Below, in pieces: positions 52,293 to 61,613 of a DNA stretch of 64,000 nt. The DNA comes from Brucella thiophenivorans (GTDB lineage: Bacteria > Pseudomonadota > Alphaproteobacteria > Rhizobiales > Rhizobiaceae): assembly GCF_002252445.1 (NCBI RefSeq), contig NZ_NNRJ01000019.1:496001-560000 (forward strand). Reading direction: 5' to 3'. Under the pieces are notes generated by a model. The model was not told where the DNA came from and searched no databases. It saw only the letters and a list, made by a program, of their open reading frames with translations. Numbering within the stretch: position 1 is the first letter of the stretch; every line of letters starts with the position of its first letter. A program made the translations under genes and the position numbers.

Positions 52293-52317
52293 TTAGAGCA
52301 ACCTTCATGCGCTCTAA
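52293..52317 (-). repeat. Short inverted repeat in the uppS-cdsA spacer
   Basis: TTAGAGC (52293-52299) and GCTCTAA (52311-52317) are perfect 7-bp arms around 11 bases. It may be a small hairpin in the cdsA leader or a decayed dispersed palindrome. Confidence 0.4.
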
Positions 52318-52331
52318 ACGGACAGGCCACG

Positions 52332-53099
52332 TCAGACAGCAGCACCTTTTGCCGGAGTGCATTCAGTTGTGGATGAATGTTCTTCAAGCCCGTCGCGCAC
52401 TTCGACACCGCCAAAACGACGCTCGCGTTGACGGAAAACCTCAAAGGCTGCATCGAGATCGGCAGGTTGGAAGTCGGGCCAATGCTGCGGAACAAAAAGA
52501 AATTCGGAATAAGCAGCCTGCCAAAGCAGAAAATTCGAAAGCCGCATCTCGCCACTCGTACGAATAATGAGATCGGGATCGGGAATATTGGCAGTGTCAA
52601 GATTAGCGGAAATCAGCTCAGACGAAATGGAATCAGGATCCAGTCGCCCTGCAGCAACATCTCTGGCCAGGCTTTTAACAGCGCGCGCAATCTCGTCACG
52701 AGAGCCATAATTAAACGCAATGATCAGATTAAGCCCGGTATTTTTGCGAGTAAGTTGTTCGGCTTCGCCGAGCAATGCACAAATATCAGATGCCAGTCCG
52801 TCTCGCTCGCCAATGATCCGCACACAAACATTGTTACGATGAAGCTCAGCCAGGTCGCGTCGGATGAAGAGTTTCAGCAATCCCATGAGATCACCAACTT
52901 CGCCACTCGGACGCGACCAGTTTTCAGATGAAAATGCAAAAAGAGTGAGATAGCCAAGCCCGCGATTGCCAGCATGGCGCACGGCTTCGCGCAGCGCCTC
53001 GACCCCTGCCCTATGGCCAGCGGTTCGTGGCAGCCCACGCGCCTTTGCCCAACGACCATTACCATCCATGATAATGGCTATGTGGCGCGGATCGGACAT
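52332..53099 (-). CDS. uppS: Undecaprenyl diphosphate synthase UppS
   Basis: UppS adds eight isoprene units to farnesyl diphosphate to form the lipid carrier for peptidoglycan and O-antigen. The 255-residue cis-prenyltransferase shows [16 protein letters not shown] with catalytic D12 and the C-terminal [20 protein letters not shown] motif. I chose the ATG at 53099; an in-frame codon at 53117 would add six residues. It has a slightly extended C-terminus after [10 protein letters not shown]. It draws on isopentenyl units made via ispDF. Confidence 0.95.
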   Translation of the reverse strand: MSDPRHIAIIMDGNGRWAKARGLPRTAGHRAGVEALREAVRHAGNRGLGYLTLFAFSSENWSRPSGEVGDLMGLLKLFIRRDLAELHRNNVCVRIIGERDGLASDICALLGEAEQLTRKNTGLNLIIAFNYGSRDEIARAVKSLARDVAAGRLDPDSISSELISANLDTANIPDPDLIIRTSGEMRLSNFLLWQAAYSEFLFVPQHWPDFQPADLDAAFEVFRQRERRFGGVEVRDGLEEHSSTTECTPAKGAAV

Positions 53100-53135
53100 A
53101 TTGCGGCTCTCCCTCACTGAAAAATCATGCGAGGC

Positions 53136-53696
53136 CTAAACCTGCATGATCTCCCCTTCCTTGACCGAAACAATCTTGTCCATTTCGGCAATGGTTTCGT
53201 CGGTCATTTTCTGAACTTTTTCAGAAAGCCCACGACCATCATCCTGACTGATGTCTCCGTCCTTTTCGAGCTTCTTGAGCGTATCCATGCCATCGCGGCG
53301 AACATGACGCGCTGCAATGCGGCCCTGCTCCGCATATTGATGCGCAATCTTGACCAACTCCTTACGGCGCTGCTCATTGAGCTCAGGCAAAGGAATACGA
53401 AGTGTCATGCCATCGGTGATTGGGTTCAAACCCAGACCGGAATCGCGAATCGCACGTTCAACCGCACCAACCATCGTTTTGTCCCAGACAGAAACCGAAA
53501 GCATGCGCGATTCAGGTACAGTAATATTGGCAACCTGATTGATCGGCATTTCAGAGCCATATGCCGTGATAGTAATTGGTTCGAGCAAGCTTGCAGAAGC
53601 GCGGCCCGTACGCAAACCACCAAGGTCATGCTTGAGCGCAGTGATTGCGCCGTCCATGCGTCGCTTCAGGTCATTGATGTCAAAAACATCGCTCAT
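53136..53696 (-). CDS. frr: Ribosome recycling factor
   Basis: Frr, with EF-G, splits the post-termination ribosome. The 186-residue product has the normal length, the helical domain patterns [18 protein letters not shown] and [15 protein letters not shown], and the C-terminal helix. A GGAGAACAC ribosome site precedes the start. It lies 62 bp after pyrH in the classic rpsB-tsf-pyrH-frr-uppS order. Confidence 0.97.
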   Translation of the reverse strand: MSDVFDINDLKRRMDGAITALKHDLGGLRTGRASASLLEPITITAYGSEMPINQVANITVPESRMLSVSVWDKTMVGAVERAIRDSGLGLNPITDGMTLRIPLPELNEQRRKELVKIAHQYAEQGRIAARHVRRDGMDTLKKLEKDGDISQDDGRGLSEKVQKMTDETIAEMDKIVSVKEGEIMQV

Positions 53697-53758
53697 AAGT
53701 GTTCTCCTTCAGTGCGCAGCAAGACAGTCGATTGGTATTGCGGATCAAATATTGCCGA

Positions 53759-54481
53759 TCAATTGTCGGAAACGATCGTGCAACGTCCTTTGCCTTGCAG
53801 AATTTCGGCCAAGCCGCCGTTTTCATGGATCGAATAGACTATTATCGGAATGTTGTTCTCACGCGCAAGGGCAACTGCGGTCGTATCCATGACCGCAAGC
53901 CCACGATCCAGAACTTCCTTATGTGTAAGCGTATCTAAGCGTGTGGCAGTCGGGTCTTTTTTAGGATCAGCGGTGTAAATGCCGTCAACCTGCGTACCCT
54001 TTAAAAGTGCATCGGCTCCAATTTCCGCCGCACGCAGAGCTGCGGCAGAATCTGTTGTGAAGAATGGATTGCCTGTACCGCCTGCAAAAATCACAACCTT
54101 GCCCTCGTCCATATAGGCAGTTGCCTGCCGCTGGGAGAAGCTCTCGCAGATTTCAGGCATTGCTATGGCAGAAAGAACCACCGCATCCACGCCGATCTTG
54201 TGCAGTGAGGTGCGCAGTGCCAGCGAATTAATAACCGTTGCGAGCATACCCATATGGTCGCCAGTAACGCGGTCGCCACCCTTAGAAGCGACAGCCACAC
54301 CACGGAAGATATTGCCGCCGCCAATCACCACGCCCACTTCAACGCCAAGCCCACGCGCCTGCTTGATGTCATTCGCAATACGATCAGCAACTGAGACATC
54401 AATGCCAAAACCCTGACTGCCCATCAGTGCCTCGCCGGAGGCTTTCAGAAGAACGCGTTTATAGGCGGACTTAACGGACAT
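53759..54481 (-). CDS. pyrH: UMP kinase PyrH
   Basis: PyrH phosphorylates UMP to UDP. The 240-residue protein of the amino-acid-kinase fold has LLKASGEALMG at the N-terminus, VGVVIGGGNIFRG and the conserved TGNPFFTTDSAAALRA. An AGAAGCCTC site lies ahead of the start. It is separated from tsf by a 118-bp spacer with a strong hairpin, so it could have its own promoter or a dampened read-through. Confidence 0.96.
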   Translation of the reverse strand: MSVKSAYKRVLLKASGEALMGSQGFGIDVSVADRIANDIKQARGLGVEVGVVIGGGNIFRGVAVASKGGDRVTGDHMGMLATVINSLALRTSLHKIGVDAVVLSAIAMPEICESFSQRQATAYMDEGKVVIFAGGTGNPFFTTDSAAALRAAEIGADALLKGTQVDGIYTADPKKDPTATRLDTLTHKEVLDRGLAVMDTTAVALARENNIPIIVYSIHENGGLAEILQGKGRCTIVSDN

Positions 54482-54534
54482 GGAGGCTTCTCCGCAGATT
54501 TTGATAAATGAATAGTATTGAGGTTGCGATACAC

Positions 54535-54566
54535 GAAGGGCACCGCGTTGTCACGCGATGCCCTTC
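54535..54566 (-). repeat. Strong hairpin between tsf and pyrH
   Basis: GAAGGGCA (54535-54542) and TGCCCTTC (54559-54566) pair, as do CGCG (44-47) and CGCG (54-57) inside, with one mismatch and a 6-base loop, 33 nt past the tsf stop. No T-run follows on the minus strand, so partial termination or RNA processing is possible. Confidence 0.6.
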
Positions 54567-54598
54567 ATAATCAATGGTCTTTTCAAATGAAAAAAGGA

Positions 54599-55516
54599 TT
54601 AGCCCTTGGCAGCAGCAGCAACTTCAGCAGCGAAGTCGCTTTCTTCCTTCTCGATGCCTTCACCGAGAGCAATACGCGCAAAGCCAGTGATCTTTGCAGG
54701 AGCGCCGATCGACTTTTCAGCTTCCTTGAGGGCAGCTTCAACGGTCAGATCTGGATTGATAACGAAAGCCTGCGAAAGAAGAACAACTTCTTCGTAGAAC
54801 TTGCGCATACGGCCTTCAATCATCTTTTCGATGATTGCGTCTGGCTTGCCAGATTCACGAGCCTGCTCGATGAAGATTGCCTTTTCGCGCTCGGCAGCAG
54901 CCGGGTCGACGTCAGCAGCAGTCAGAGCAAGCGGGTTGATCGCAGCAACGTGCATTGCAACCTGTCGGCCGAATGCGGTTGCAGCTTCCGCATTGCCTTC
55001 GGTTTCGATTGCAACGAGAACGCCGAGCTTGCCGAGGCCATCTGCAACGCCGTTGTGAATGTAGGTAGCAACTGCACCCTTGGAAACTTCAAGAGCTGCC
55101 GAGCGACGGAAGCTGATGTTTTCACCAATGGTTGCAACTGCGTCCTTAGCAGCCTGCGTGACCGACTTGCCGTCGATATTTGCAGCTGCAACAGCTTCAG
55201 ACGAACCATCGGTCGAAAGTGCTGCCTGAGCGATATTGCGAACGAGGTCCTGGAAAGCGTCGTTGCGTGCAACGAAGTCGGTTTCGGAGTTGACTTCAAC
55301 AACAACAGCCTTGTTGCCGGAAGCGGCAACACCAACCAGACCTTCAGCAGCCGTACGGCCAGCTTTCTTGTCAGCCTTAGCCATGCCTTTTGCGCGCAGA
55401 TAATCAACAGCGGCTTCAATGTCGCCATTGGTTTCGGCAAGCGCTGCCTTGCAGTCCATCATGCCTGCGCCGGTCAGTTCGCGGAGTTCTTTAACCTGTG
55501 ATGCGGAAATGCTCAT
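54599..55516 (-). CDS. tsf: Elongation factor Ts
   Basis: EF-Ts exchanges GDP for GTP on EF-Tu. The 305-residue protein has the N-terminal domain [19 protein letters not shown] and the core signature [15 protein letters not shown]. It uses the ATG at 55516 after AAAGGCGAC rather than an in-frame codon at 55531. The spacer to rpsB holds two hairpins, which may tune the rpsB:tsf ratio. Confidence 0.97.
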   Translation of the reverse strand: MSISASQVKELRELTGAGMMDCKAALAETNGDIEAAVDYLRAKGMAKADKKAGRTAAEGLVGVAASGNKAVVVEVNSETDFVARNDAFQDLVRNIAQAALSTDGSSEAVAAANIDGKSVTQAAKDAVATIGENISFRRSAALEVSKGAVATYIHNGVADGLGKLGVLVAIETEGNAEAATAFGRQVAMHVAAINPLALTAADVDPAAAEREKAIFIEQARESGKPDAIIEKMIEGRMRKFYEEVVLLSQAFVINPDLTVEAALKEAEKSIGAPAKITGFARIALGEGIEKEESDFAAEVAAAAKG

Positions 55517-55540
55517 TGTGTCGCCTTTCACGAAAGCGAA

Positions 55541-55561
55541 GGCACACCGAATGGGTGTGCC
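55541..55561 (-). repeat. Hairpin in the tsf leader
   Basis: GGCACACC (55541-55548) and GGTGTGCC (55554-55561) are perfect 8-bp arms around 5 bases, 24 nt upstream of the tsf start. Together with the stem at 55607-55628 it may act as a partial terminator or processing site between rpsB and tsf. Confidence 0.55.
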
Positions 55562-55606
55562 AACTTTTAACCGGCGCAGAGTGCGTCGGAATGAATGAAG
55601 TTATCC

Positions 55607-55628
55607 ACCCGTCATGTGACGGATGGAT
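55607..55628 (-). terminator. Possible partial terminator after rpsB
   Basis: On the minus strand CCATCCGTCA and TGACGGGTGG form a 10-bp stem with one wobble pair and a 2-base loop, about 19 nt past the rpsB stop. The tail ATAACTTCATT is weakly T-rich. Confidence 0.45.
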
Positions 55629-55646
55629 GAAAATCATAAGCGCTGA

Positions 55647-56417
55647 TTATGCGCTTGCAGCCGGAGCTTCGAGAGCTGGCTCAACAGGAGCTTCAGCCTG
55701 TGCGCCAACGTCGATGCCCATAGCGCCCTGCTGACGTGCAATGCCGTCAAGAGCAGCGCGAGCGATCAGATCGCAATAAAGCGAAATAGCGCGTGCGGCA
55801 TCGTCGTTACCTGGGATCGGGAAGTCGATCTGGTCTGGGTTGCAGTTCGAATCGATGATCGCAACAACTGGAATGCCAAGACGCTTGGCTTCCTGGATAG
55901 CAATTGCTTCCTTGTTGGTGTCAACGATGAACATCAGGTCAGGAACTGAACCCATGTCCTTGATACCACCGAGAGCGCGATCAAGCTTTTCGCGTTCGCG
56001 TTCGAGCGTCAGGCGTTCCTTCTTCGAATAACCCTGAGCATCGCCAGACAGAATTTCGTCGAGCTTGCGCAGACGCTGGATCGAATTCGAGATCGTCTTC
56101 CAGTTGGTCATCATGCCGCCGAGCCAGCGTGCATTGACATAATACTGAGCCGAACGAGCTGCTGCGTCAGCAATAATGTCCGAAGCCTGACGCTTCGTGC
56201 CAACGAACAGAACACGACCGCCGCGAGCAACGGTGTCCGAAACAACCTTCAGCGCATTGTGCAGCAGAGGAACGGTCTGGGACAGATCGAGAATGTGGAT
56301 GTTGTTGCGGTCGCCATAGATGTATGGGGCCATCTTTGGGTTCCAGCGGTGGGTCTGGTGACCAAAGTGAACACCAGCTTCCAGAAGCTGGCGCATGCTG
56401 AATTCAGGCAATGCCAT
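55647..56417 (-). CDS. rpsB: Ribosomal protein S2
   Basis: S2 is a late-assembling 30S ribosomal protein. The 256-residue product has the conserved [20 protein letters not shown]-terminus, HTHRWNPKM-like stretch, FVGTKRQA and the [21 protein letters not shown] region, with a short acidic/Ala C-terminal tail. I chose the ATG at 56417 after AAAAGGAAAA; the open frame to 56501 covers the leader. Its leader (56418 to about 56500) has several GC-rich inverted stretches and could carry S2 feedback regulation as in other bacteria; this is inference. Confidence 0.97.
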   Translation of the reverse strand: MALPEFSMRQLLEAGVHFGHQTHRWNPKMAPYIYGDRNNIHILDLSQTVPLLHNALKVVSDTVARGGRVLFVGTKRQASDIIADAAARSAQYYVNARWLGGMMTNWKTISNSIQRLRKLDEILSGDAQGYSKKERLTLEREREKLDRALGGIKDMGSVPDLMFIVDTNKEAIAIQEAKRLGIPVVAIIDSNCNPDQIDFPIPGNDDAARAISLYCDLIARAALDGIARQQGAMGIDVGAQAEAPVEPALEAPAASA

Positions 56418-56601
56418 CTGTATTTTCCTTTTCCGGTTTAACCTCCACGGGCTGAGGCGATTACTCGCCACCGGAGGCTGAGGCCGGATTTCTCCCGGCA
56501 AAAGCCCAATCCCGTGTGTGGAATAGGCGCGCTGTTAAACCAACACGCCGATAAATGCAAGTCTTGCGCTGCTTATAACGCATATAGCTTCGGCAAATGC
56601 A

Positions 56602-57432
56602 TCACTTACAGTCAGCTTTTGAAGCCTTGTCATCATACAAATCGAGCTTAACCAGCTTGCCGCGCATCGAGAAATCACCATAGTCCATCGTCAGATCGCG
56701 GGTGATGCCGCTTTTATAGAGCTTAAAGTTGATGCGATAGATCGGCAGCCCGTCCTGCTTTTCCTTCTCATCGAAATAGGAAATCGTAACCGGCCAGACA
56801 TTGTCCTTGGTGAATTTCCCCATGGCCCTGGTTTCGTCACTCTTGGATTCCTGCTGCTTTCCGACCACGACTGTCGTCGCAACAACGCGATCCGCATCTT
56901 CCGACGCGTCATATAAAGATGTTTGATAGAATTTTTCGCCCGCTTCCGCTTTGGAAATCAGCTCTTCCATATGCATGGTCGGAAACTGCGTCGCTTTGAG
57001 ATCAAGCTTGTCTTCTTTTGGCTTCGACAAAGCGACGACGGTTTTACCGTCTTCGACCTTGGCGTCACCGCGCACTTCCTTGACGAGCTCCTTATCGACA
57101 AAGGTTTTGTTGACGAAGCGGAAATCCTTGCCGTTGCCGCTTTCAAACGTGGTCGTCTGCTGATCGGTCACCCGCTGCGGCTGCTCGTCCATGTCGATAC
57201 GCGTTACGAACCGAAAATTCGTCGTATAGCCTTCACACGCAGACCCGTTAAATTCATAGACCATACGGCCTGTCAGTCCGCTGATTCCAGATTTTTCATC
57301 GGCACGATCAAGCGTAAGATCATAGACTGCGCGATGCGGAACAAGTGTTACCGTCGAGGCTGCATTGGCAACGCCACTCCAAACACACACTGCCGCTCCA
57401 CTTGCCACGAATGCCATTCTCAAAAAACGCAT
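56602..57432 (-). CDS. eipB: EipB-family envelope integrity protein (DUF1849)
   Basis: EipB is a periplasmic beta-spiral protein needed for cell envelope integrity and virulence in Brucella abortus. The 276-residue product matches its length and layout: a signal peptide ending near VANAAS, VPHRAVYDLTLDRAD, a conserved first cysteine C66 (SACEGY) and a last cysteine C275 (DCK) that form the family's disulfide. The ATG at 57432 is used because the signal peptide begins there; an upstream codon at 57462 adds 10 residues. It lies downstream-side of rpsB's promoter region on the same strand and is divergent from the RidA gene. Confidence 0.88.
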   Translation of the reverse strand: MRFLRMAFVASGAAVCVWSGVANAASTVTLVPHRAVYDLTLDRADEKSGISGLTGRMVYEFNGSACEGYTTNFRFVTRIDMDEQPQRVTDQQTTTFESGNGKDFRFVNKTFVDKELVKEVRGDAKVEDGKTVVALSKPKEDKLDLKATQFPTMHMEELISKAEAGEKFYQTSLYDASEDADRVVATTVVVGKQQESKSDETRAMGKFTKDNVWPVTISYFDEKEKQDGLPIYRINFKLYKSGITRDLTMDYGDFSMRGKLVKLDLYDDKASKADCK

Positions 57433-57563
57433 ACAAGAATCTCCCGAACTGTTGAGCAGCATGATAAAAAAACTCGTGGCGGAAGCGAGGCAAAAAACGC
57501 ACCCTTCCCGAAAGCTTCACCGATTCTATGTATTACGGCACTAAGTTAGCAAGGATTAATAGA

Positions 57564-58028
57564 ATGACCGACACCATAGACAGCCGCCTTAAAAATCTGG
57601 GCATATCTTTGCCGGAAGCAGCAGCGCCTGCTGCAAACTATGTGCCGTTTGCACAAAGCGGCTCGCTTTTGCTCACATCCGGCCAGCTTCCGTTGGAAAA
57701 TGGCAAGCTCATTCATACCGGCCAGATTGGTGACGTACTCACTACAGCCCACGGTCAGGCAGCGGCGCGCGCCTGCGCCGTCAATGTTCTGGCACAGGCA
57801 AAGGCAGCACTTGGCGATCTCAACAAGATCAAGCGGATTGTGAAGATCACCGTCTTCGTATCCTCGACCGCAGATTTCGTTGAGCAGCATCTCGTCGCCA
57901 ATGGCGCATCCGACCTGCTCGTGGGCGTTCTTGGCGATGCTGGCAAACATGCGCGTTCCGCTGTCGGTGTAGCAAGCTTGCCACTCAATGCCCCCGTTGA
58001 AGTCGAAGCGATCATTGAGGTTGCATAA
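57564..58028 (+). CDS. RidA/YjgF-family protein
   Basis: RidA-group proteins hydrolyse reactive enamine/imine intermediates made by pyridoxal enzymes; the 154-residue form here is the longer YjgF-like endoribonuclease-type subgroup. Visible stretches are AQSGSLLLTSGQLPLENGK, an inner NVLAQAKAALGDLNKIKRIVK and HARSAVGVASLPLNAPVEVEA with the family arginine. I use the ATG at 57564; upstream in-frame codons lack a ribosome site. Its stop overlaps the start of the next gene by one base (TAATG). Confidence 0.88.
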   Translation: MTDTIDSRLKNLGISLPEAAAPAANYVPFAQSGSLLLTSGQLPLENGKLIHTGQIGDVLTTAHGQAAARACAVNVLAQAKAALGDLNKIKRIVKITVFVSSTADFVEQHLVANGASDLLVGVLGDAGKHARSAVGVASLPLNAPVEVEAIIEVA

Positions 58029-58753
58029 TGTCATCTCCTGAATGGCTCAAAAAACAGCCGATTGCGCATCGTGGCCTTCACGATCTCAATAATCAGCGTT
58101 GGGAAAACACACTCGCAGCCTTTGATGCAGCCGCAAAAGCTGGCTTTGCGATCGAATGCGATGTGCATCTGACAAAGGATGGCGGCGTTATCGTCTTTCA
58201 TGACGACGACCTTGAACGCCTAACAGGGCGTAAAGGCCGCATCAGTGATTTAACACTGGCCGAAGCCTCTGAACTTCATATCGGCGGCACCGCCGATCAT
58301 GCACCGACATTACGCCAGATGCTTGATCTGGTTGACGCTCGCGTCCCAGTTGTGATTGAGCTTAAAGGCATTGAGGGACGCGACGATGGTTTGGTTGCAG
58401 CTGTTGCCAAAGAACTCGCCTCTTATAAAGGCGAAGTGGCTATCATGTCTTTTGACCACCACTTGGTCCGGCTGTTTGCAAGTGATGCGCCGGGAATTCC
58501 AGGTGGGTTGACTGCCGAAGGTACGCGCACAAAGCATTTCGAAGCACACTTCTCGATGCTCGCGCATCAGATTTCCTTCGTATCCTACAATGTGCATCAT
58601 TTACCGAACCCGTTTGTCAATTTCGTGCGCGAAAAACTGAGCCTTCCGGTCATAAGCTGGACAGTGCGCGATACTGAAATGAAAAAGCACAGCGACCTCA
58701 ACGTGGATCAGGTCACCTTCGAAGGTTTTGATCCCCGCACATTAGTGGCCTAA
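58028..58753 (+). CDS. Glycerophosphodiester phosphodiesterase
   Basis: The 241-residue product is a GDPD TIM-barrel enzyme that cleaves glycerophosphodiesters from phospholipids to glycerol-3-phosphate and an alcohol. Motifs: IAHRGLHD with the first catalytic histidine, the metal-site WENTLAAFDAAAKAGFAIECDVHLTKDG and VFHDDDLERLTGRKG. It has no signal peptide, so it is the cytoplasmic UgpQ type. It is coupled to the RidA gene upstream (TAATG) and 13 bp from the GNAT-type gene. Confidence 0.92.
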   Translation: MSSPEWLKKQPIAHRGLHDLNNQRWENTLAAFDAAAKAGFAIECDVHLTKDGGVIVFHDDDLERLTGRKGRISDLTLAEASELHIGGTADHAPTLRQMLDLVDARVPVVIELKGIEGRDDGLVAAVAKELASYKGEVAIMSFDHHLVRLFASDAPGIPGGLTAEGTRTKHFEAHFSMLAHQISFVSYNVHHLPNPFVNFVREKLSLPVISWTVRDTEMKKHSDLNVDQVTFEGFDPRTLVA

Positions 58754-58766
58754 CAGGAAAATCAAA

Positions 58767-59954
58767 ATGAGCGACGACGAAAGGCAGACTGAGCAAAGCT
58801 TCGCTCTTCGCGTCGTCGAAAGCATCGACGATTTTTCGATTGAGGAATGGAACCGTCTTGCGGGAACGTCACCGCAAGACGGAAACTATAATCCCTTTAT
58901 CTCACGTCACTTTCTTCATGCTCTTGAGCAATCTGGCTCGGTCTCGCAAAGGGCTGGATGGCTACCGCGCCACCTGCGCCTTGAAGATGATCGGGGCGAC
59001 CTCATCGGCGCAGTTCCCAATTACTTGAAAGGACATAGCCAAGGCGAATATGTCTTCGACCACGGCTGGGCGGACGCGTTCGAGCGGGCTGGCGGTCGCT
59101 ACTACCCCAAGTTTCAGGCCTCAATTCCCTTCACGCCTGCAACCGGACCGCGCTTACTGCATCATGCAGACTTTGCGCCGGAAGCGGTACAACTGGCTCT
59201 CGCAAGTGGCCTTCGCCAGCTAACCGATCAAACAGGCGCATCCTCGGCACATGTCACATTCGCTCCGAAGGACGAAATCTCATTGCTTGAGAAGGCAGGA
59301 TTTCTCCATCGCACCGATCAGCAGTTTCATTTCATAAACAATGGCTTTTCAGAATATAATGATTTTCTGAATGAGCTTGTTTCTCGAAAACGAAAAGCGC
59401 TTAAAAAAGAACGGCGCGATGCGCTTTCCGAAGGCATCGAAATCAACTGGCTGACCGGCAAAGATTTAACGGAATCCATATGGGACGACTTTTTTGAGTT
59501 CTATGTCGATACGGGCAACCGCAAATGGGGCCGTCCTTATCTCAACCGCAAGTTTTTCTCACTGATTAGCGAGAGCATGGCCGACGACATCCTGCTGGTA
59601 ATGGCAAAGCGCAATGGACGCTATATTGCAGGCGCGATCAATTTCATCGGCAGCGACACGCTTTATGGGCGGCACTGGGGCTGCATTGAGGATCACCCCT
59701 ATCTGCATTTCGAAGTCTGCTACCATCAGGCAATCGATTTTGCAATTGACCGTAAACTGCGTGTTGTCGAAGCTGGAGCACAAGGAGAGCATAAACTCGC
59801 TCGCGGCTATGTTCCGGTCACGACCCACTCCGCGCACTACATTGCGCATGAAGGTTTTCGCCGCGCCGTCAATAATTACCTTGAGCATGAGCGGCGCGAA
59901 GTCGAATCCATCCACACAACACTCGAAGAGCATTCGCCTTTCAGGCATACATGA
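58767..59954 (+). CDS. GNAT/FemAB-like protein (COG3146, DUF482)
   Basis: The 395-residue product belongs to a large family of GNAT-fold proteins related to FemAB peptidoglycan-branching enzymes; its substrate is unknown. Family patterns visible: YNPFISRHFLHALEQSGSV near residue 38, KSHSQGEYVFDHGWADAFERAG, SRKRKALKKERRDAL, and the near-C-terminal VVEAGAQGEHKLARGYVP. No signal peptide or membrane segment is seen. It lies between the GDPD and HIT genes in a probable four-gene plus-strand operon. Confidence 0.85.
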   Translation: MSDDERQTEQSFALRVVESIDDFSIEEWNRLAGTSPQDGNYNPFISRHFLHALEQSGSVSQRAGWLPRHLRLEDDRGDLIGAVPNYLKGHSQGEYVFDHGWADAFERAGGRYYPKFQASIPFTPATGPRLLHHADFAPEAVQLALASGLRQLTDQTGASSAHVTFAPKDEISLLEKAGFLHRTDQQFHFINNGFSEYNDFLNELVSRKRKALKKERRDALSEGIEINWLTGKDLTESIWDDFFEFYVDTGNRKWGRPYLNRKFFSLISESMADDILLVMAKRNGRYIAGAINFIGSDTLYGRHWGCIEDHPYLHFEVCYHQAIDFAIDRKLRVVEAGAQGEHKLARGYVPVTTHSAHYIAHEGFRRAVNNYLEHERREVESIHTTLEEHSPFRHT

Positions 59955-59994
59955 ATGCTTTCACACCACACACATATGAACCGGAGAGAACTGC

Positions 59995-60417
59995 ATGTCC
60001 GCCACCTATGATGACAACAACATTTTCGCAAAAATCCTGCGCGACGAAATTCCGTCAACCCGCGTTTTTGAGACTGATCATGTGGTGGCTTTCATGGATG
60101 TCATGCCGCAGGGAACCGGCCACACGCTCGTCGTTCCAAAGGCACCATCACGCAATCTGCTCGATGCAAAGCCGGAAGTTCTGGCGGAAACTATCAAAGC
60201 CGTGCAGACGGTCGCCAATGCAGTCAAAAAGGCTTTTGATGCCGATGGCGTGACCGTTATTCAGTTCAATGAACCAGCCGCTGGCCAGACCGTCTATCAT
60301 CTGCATTTCCATGTGATCCCGCGTTTTGATGGCGTGGACCTCAAGCCACACACGGGACAGATGGAAGATCAGGCCGTTCTTTCAGCAAATGCTGAGAAAA
60401 TCCGCACAGCACTTTGA
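59995..60417 (+). CDS. HIT-family nucleotide-binding protein
   Basis: HIT proteins hydrolyse or transfer nucleotide phosphoramidates and related mononucleotides. The 140-residue product has the normal length and the active-site triad HLHFHV (H102, H104, H106) preceded by NEPAAGQTVYHLH. A GGAGAG ribosome site precedes the start. It ends the RidA-GDPD-GNAT-HIT run and is convergent with azlD, 12 bp apart. Confidence 0.93.
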   Translation: MSATYDDNNIFAKILRDEIPSTRVFETDHVVAFMDVMPQGTGHTLVVPKAPSRNLLDAKPEVLAETIKAVQTVANAVKKAFDADGVTVIQFNEPAAGQTVYHLHFHVIPRFDGVDLKPHTGQMEDQAVLSANAEKIRTAL

Positions 60418-60429
60418 TAATAATCCACT

Positions 60430-60777
60430 TTATAAGCTAAGAAGCCCTGTGACGAGCAGGGCTTCAGTCACCACAATACCGACAAGCAAACGCTTTCCGG
60501 CAATGAGATACGCAATAAAACCCGCCGCTGCCGATCCAACGCGCAGCCACATCGGGGAATTTGCAAGCTCCCCGTTGGGATAAAGAATAAGCTGCGCAAT
60601 AACACCCGCAACAAGGGCGGTCGCCACACAGCGAACAAAGACCAGCGCTTGCGAATCCTCGCGCATGCGACCGCCAACAATCACGCCCATAACGCGGAAA
60701 ATATAAGTCGGCAGCGCACCTGCAAGCAGGATAAAAAGAAGCGGCCACCACCACTCGGAGTAACTATCCCAATTCAT
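60430..60777 (-). CDS. azlD: AzlD-type branched-chain amino acid exporter subunit
   Basis: AzlD is the small subunit of AzlCD-type branched-chain amino acid exporters. The 115-residue product has four hydrophobic segments and the family pattern TYIFRVMGVIVGGRM near residues 24-38 and FVRCVATALVAGVIAQLIL. It overlaps azlC by 4 bp, so the two are translationally coupled. Substrate is assigned by family only. Confidence 0.88.
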   Translation of the reverse strand: MNWDSYSEWWWPLLFILLAGALPTYIFRVMGVIVGGRMREDSQALVFVRCVATALVAGVIAQLILYPNGELANSPMWLRVGSAAAGFIAYLIAGKRLLVGIVVTEALLVTGLLSL

Positions 60778-61535
60778 AGATCGGGCTCCTTTGACTTGCG
60801 CGCGCGGTGAAAGGCAAATGAAATCACCCCGCCTACAACACCGGTCATCAGCAGATCATAACCGGGTACAAACTGGTGGAAGATCGGAAACAGCACAAGG
60901 CCGGAAACCATGGCAATCTGCCCTGCCCGTTCGCGTGCCGAGCGCCAGAGCGAGGTTAGAAAATACATCGGTGTGAGCATGAAAAGTGCTGCAAACACCA
61001 CCGGCGGAAATGACGCCGACAGAATATAAACCAGAGCGACCACGAGCGCATTTGTGCCGACGAGAACAGTGCCAATGCCTGCAAAATAACTCGTGCGCAT
61101 ATCGCGCGGCACATGGCGTAACTCGTCCATCGCCATAACCCATGCCGTGACAGCCACGAAATGACAAAGCGCGGCCAGCGTAAGCTTACGCGTCTTTGGT
61201 CCTTTCAGTTCCGGCAAAAGAGCGACGACCATCGGCATCAGACGCACAGACGACAGCCCAACAGCCAATGCTGCCGCAGGGATCGAGGCCCCGGCGCTGA
61301 TCGCGCCAATCAGCACCACTTTTGCAGGTAAGGCCCAGATAGTCAGCGTCATAAAGACGGCCTGCCCAACCGTTATGCCACTTTCGATTGCCAGCCCTGA
61401 AAAGCCGATGAACGAACTCATCAAAAGGATTGCAGGCACACTGATAATGCGTCGTGTGCCACGAAAGTACCAACGCAAATGGCTGGTTTTCTCTGCGGAA
61501 TAATGCTCGGAACTGGGGAAACGACTCGAAGACAT
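60774..61535 (-). CDS. azlC: AzlC-type branched-chain amino acid exporter subunit
   Basis: AzlC is the larger membrane subunit, related to YgaZ, that exports branched-chain amino acids with AzlD. The 253-residue product has several membrane segments, beginning with RIISVPAILLMSSFIGFSG, and the family stretches GITVGQAVFMTLTIWALP and SSVRLMPMVVALLPELKG. The N-terminal about 30 residues are hydrophilic. It sits between clpA (same strand, behind a terminator) and azlD. Confidence 0.88.
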   Translation of the reverse strand: MSSSRFPSSEHYSAEKTSHLRWYFRGTRRIISVPAILLMSSFIGFSGLAIESGITVGQAVFMTLTIWALPAKVVLIGAISAGASIPAAALAVGLSSVRLMPMVVALLPELKGPKTRKLTLAALCHFVAVTAWVMAMDELRHVPRDMRTSYFAGIGTVLVGTNALVVALVYILSASFPPVVFAALFMLTPMYFLTSLWRSARERAGQIAMVSGLVLFPIFHQFVPGYDLLMTGVVGGVISFAFHRARKSKEPDL

Positions 61536-61574
61536 AGGTAATTAAAACATCTCAACCCAAAAATGCACCCAGTA

Positions 61575-61606
61575 TAAAAAAAAGGCCCTTCTCGCGAAGG
61601 GCCTTT
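61575..61606 (-). terminator. Terminator of clpA
   Basis: AAAGGCCCTTC (61581-61591) and GAAGGGCCTTT (61596-61606) are perfect 11-bp arms with loop TCGC; on the minus strand eight Ts follow. It begins 8 nt after the clpA stop and is a textbook Rho-independent terminator. Confidence 0.9.
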
Positions 61607-61613
61607 TCAGTTG

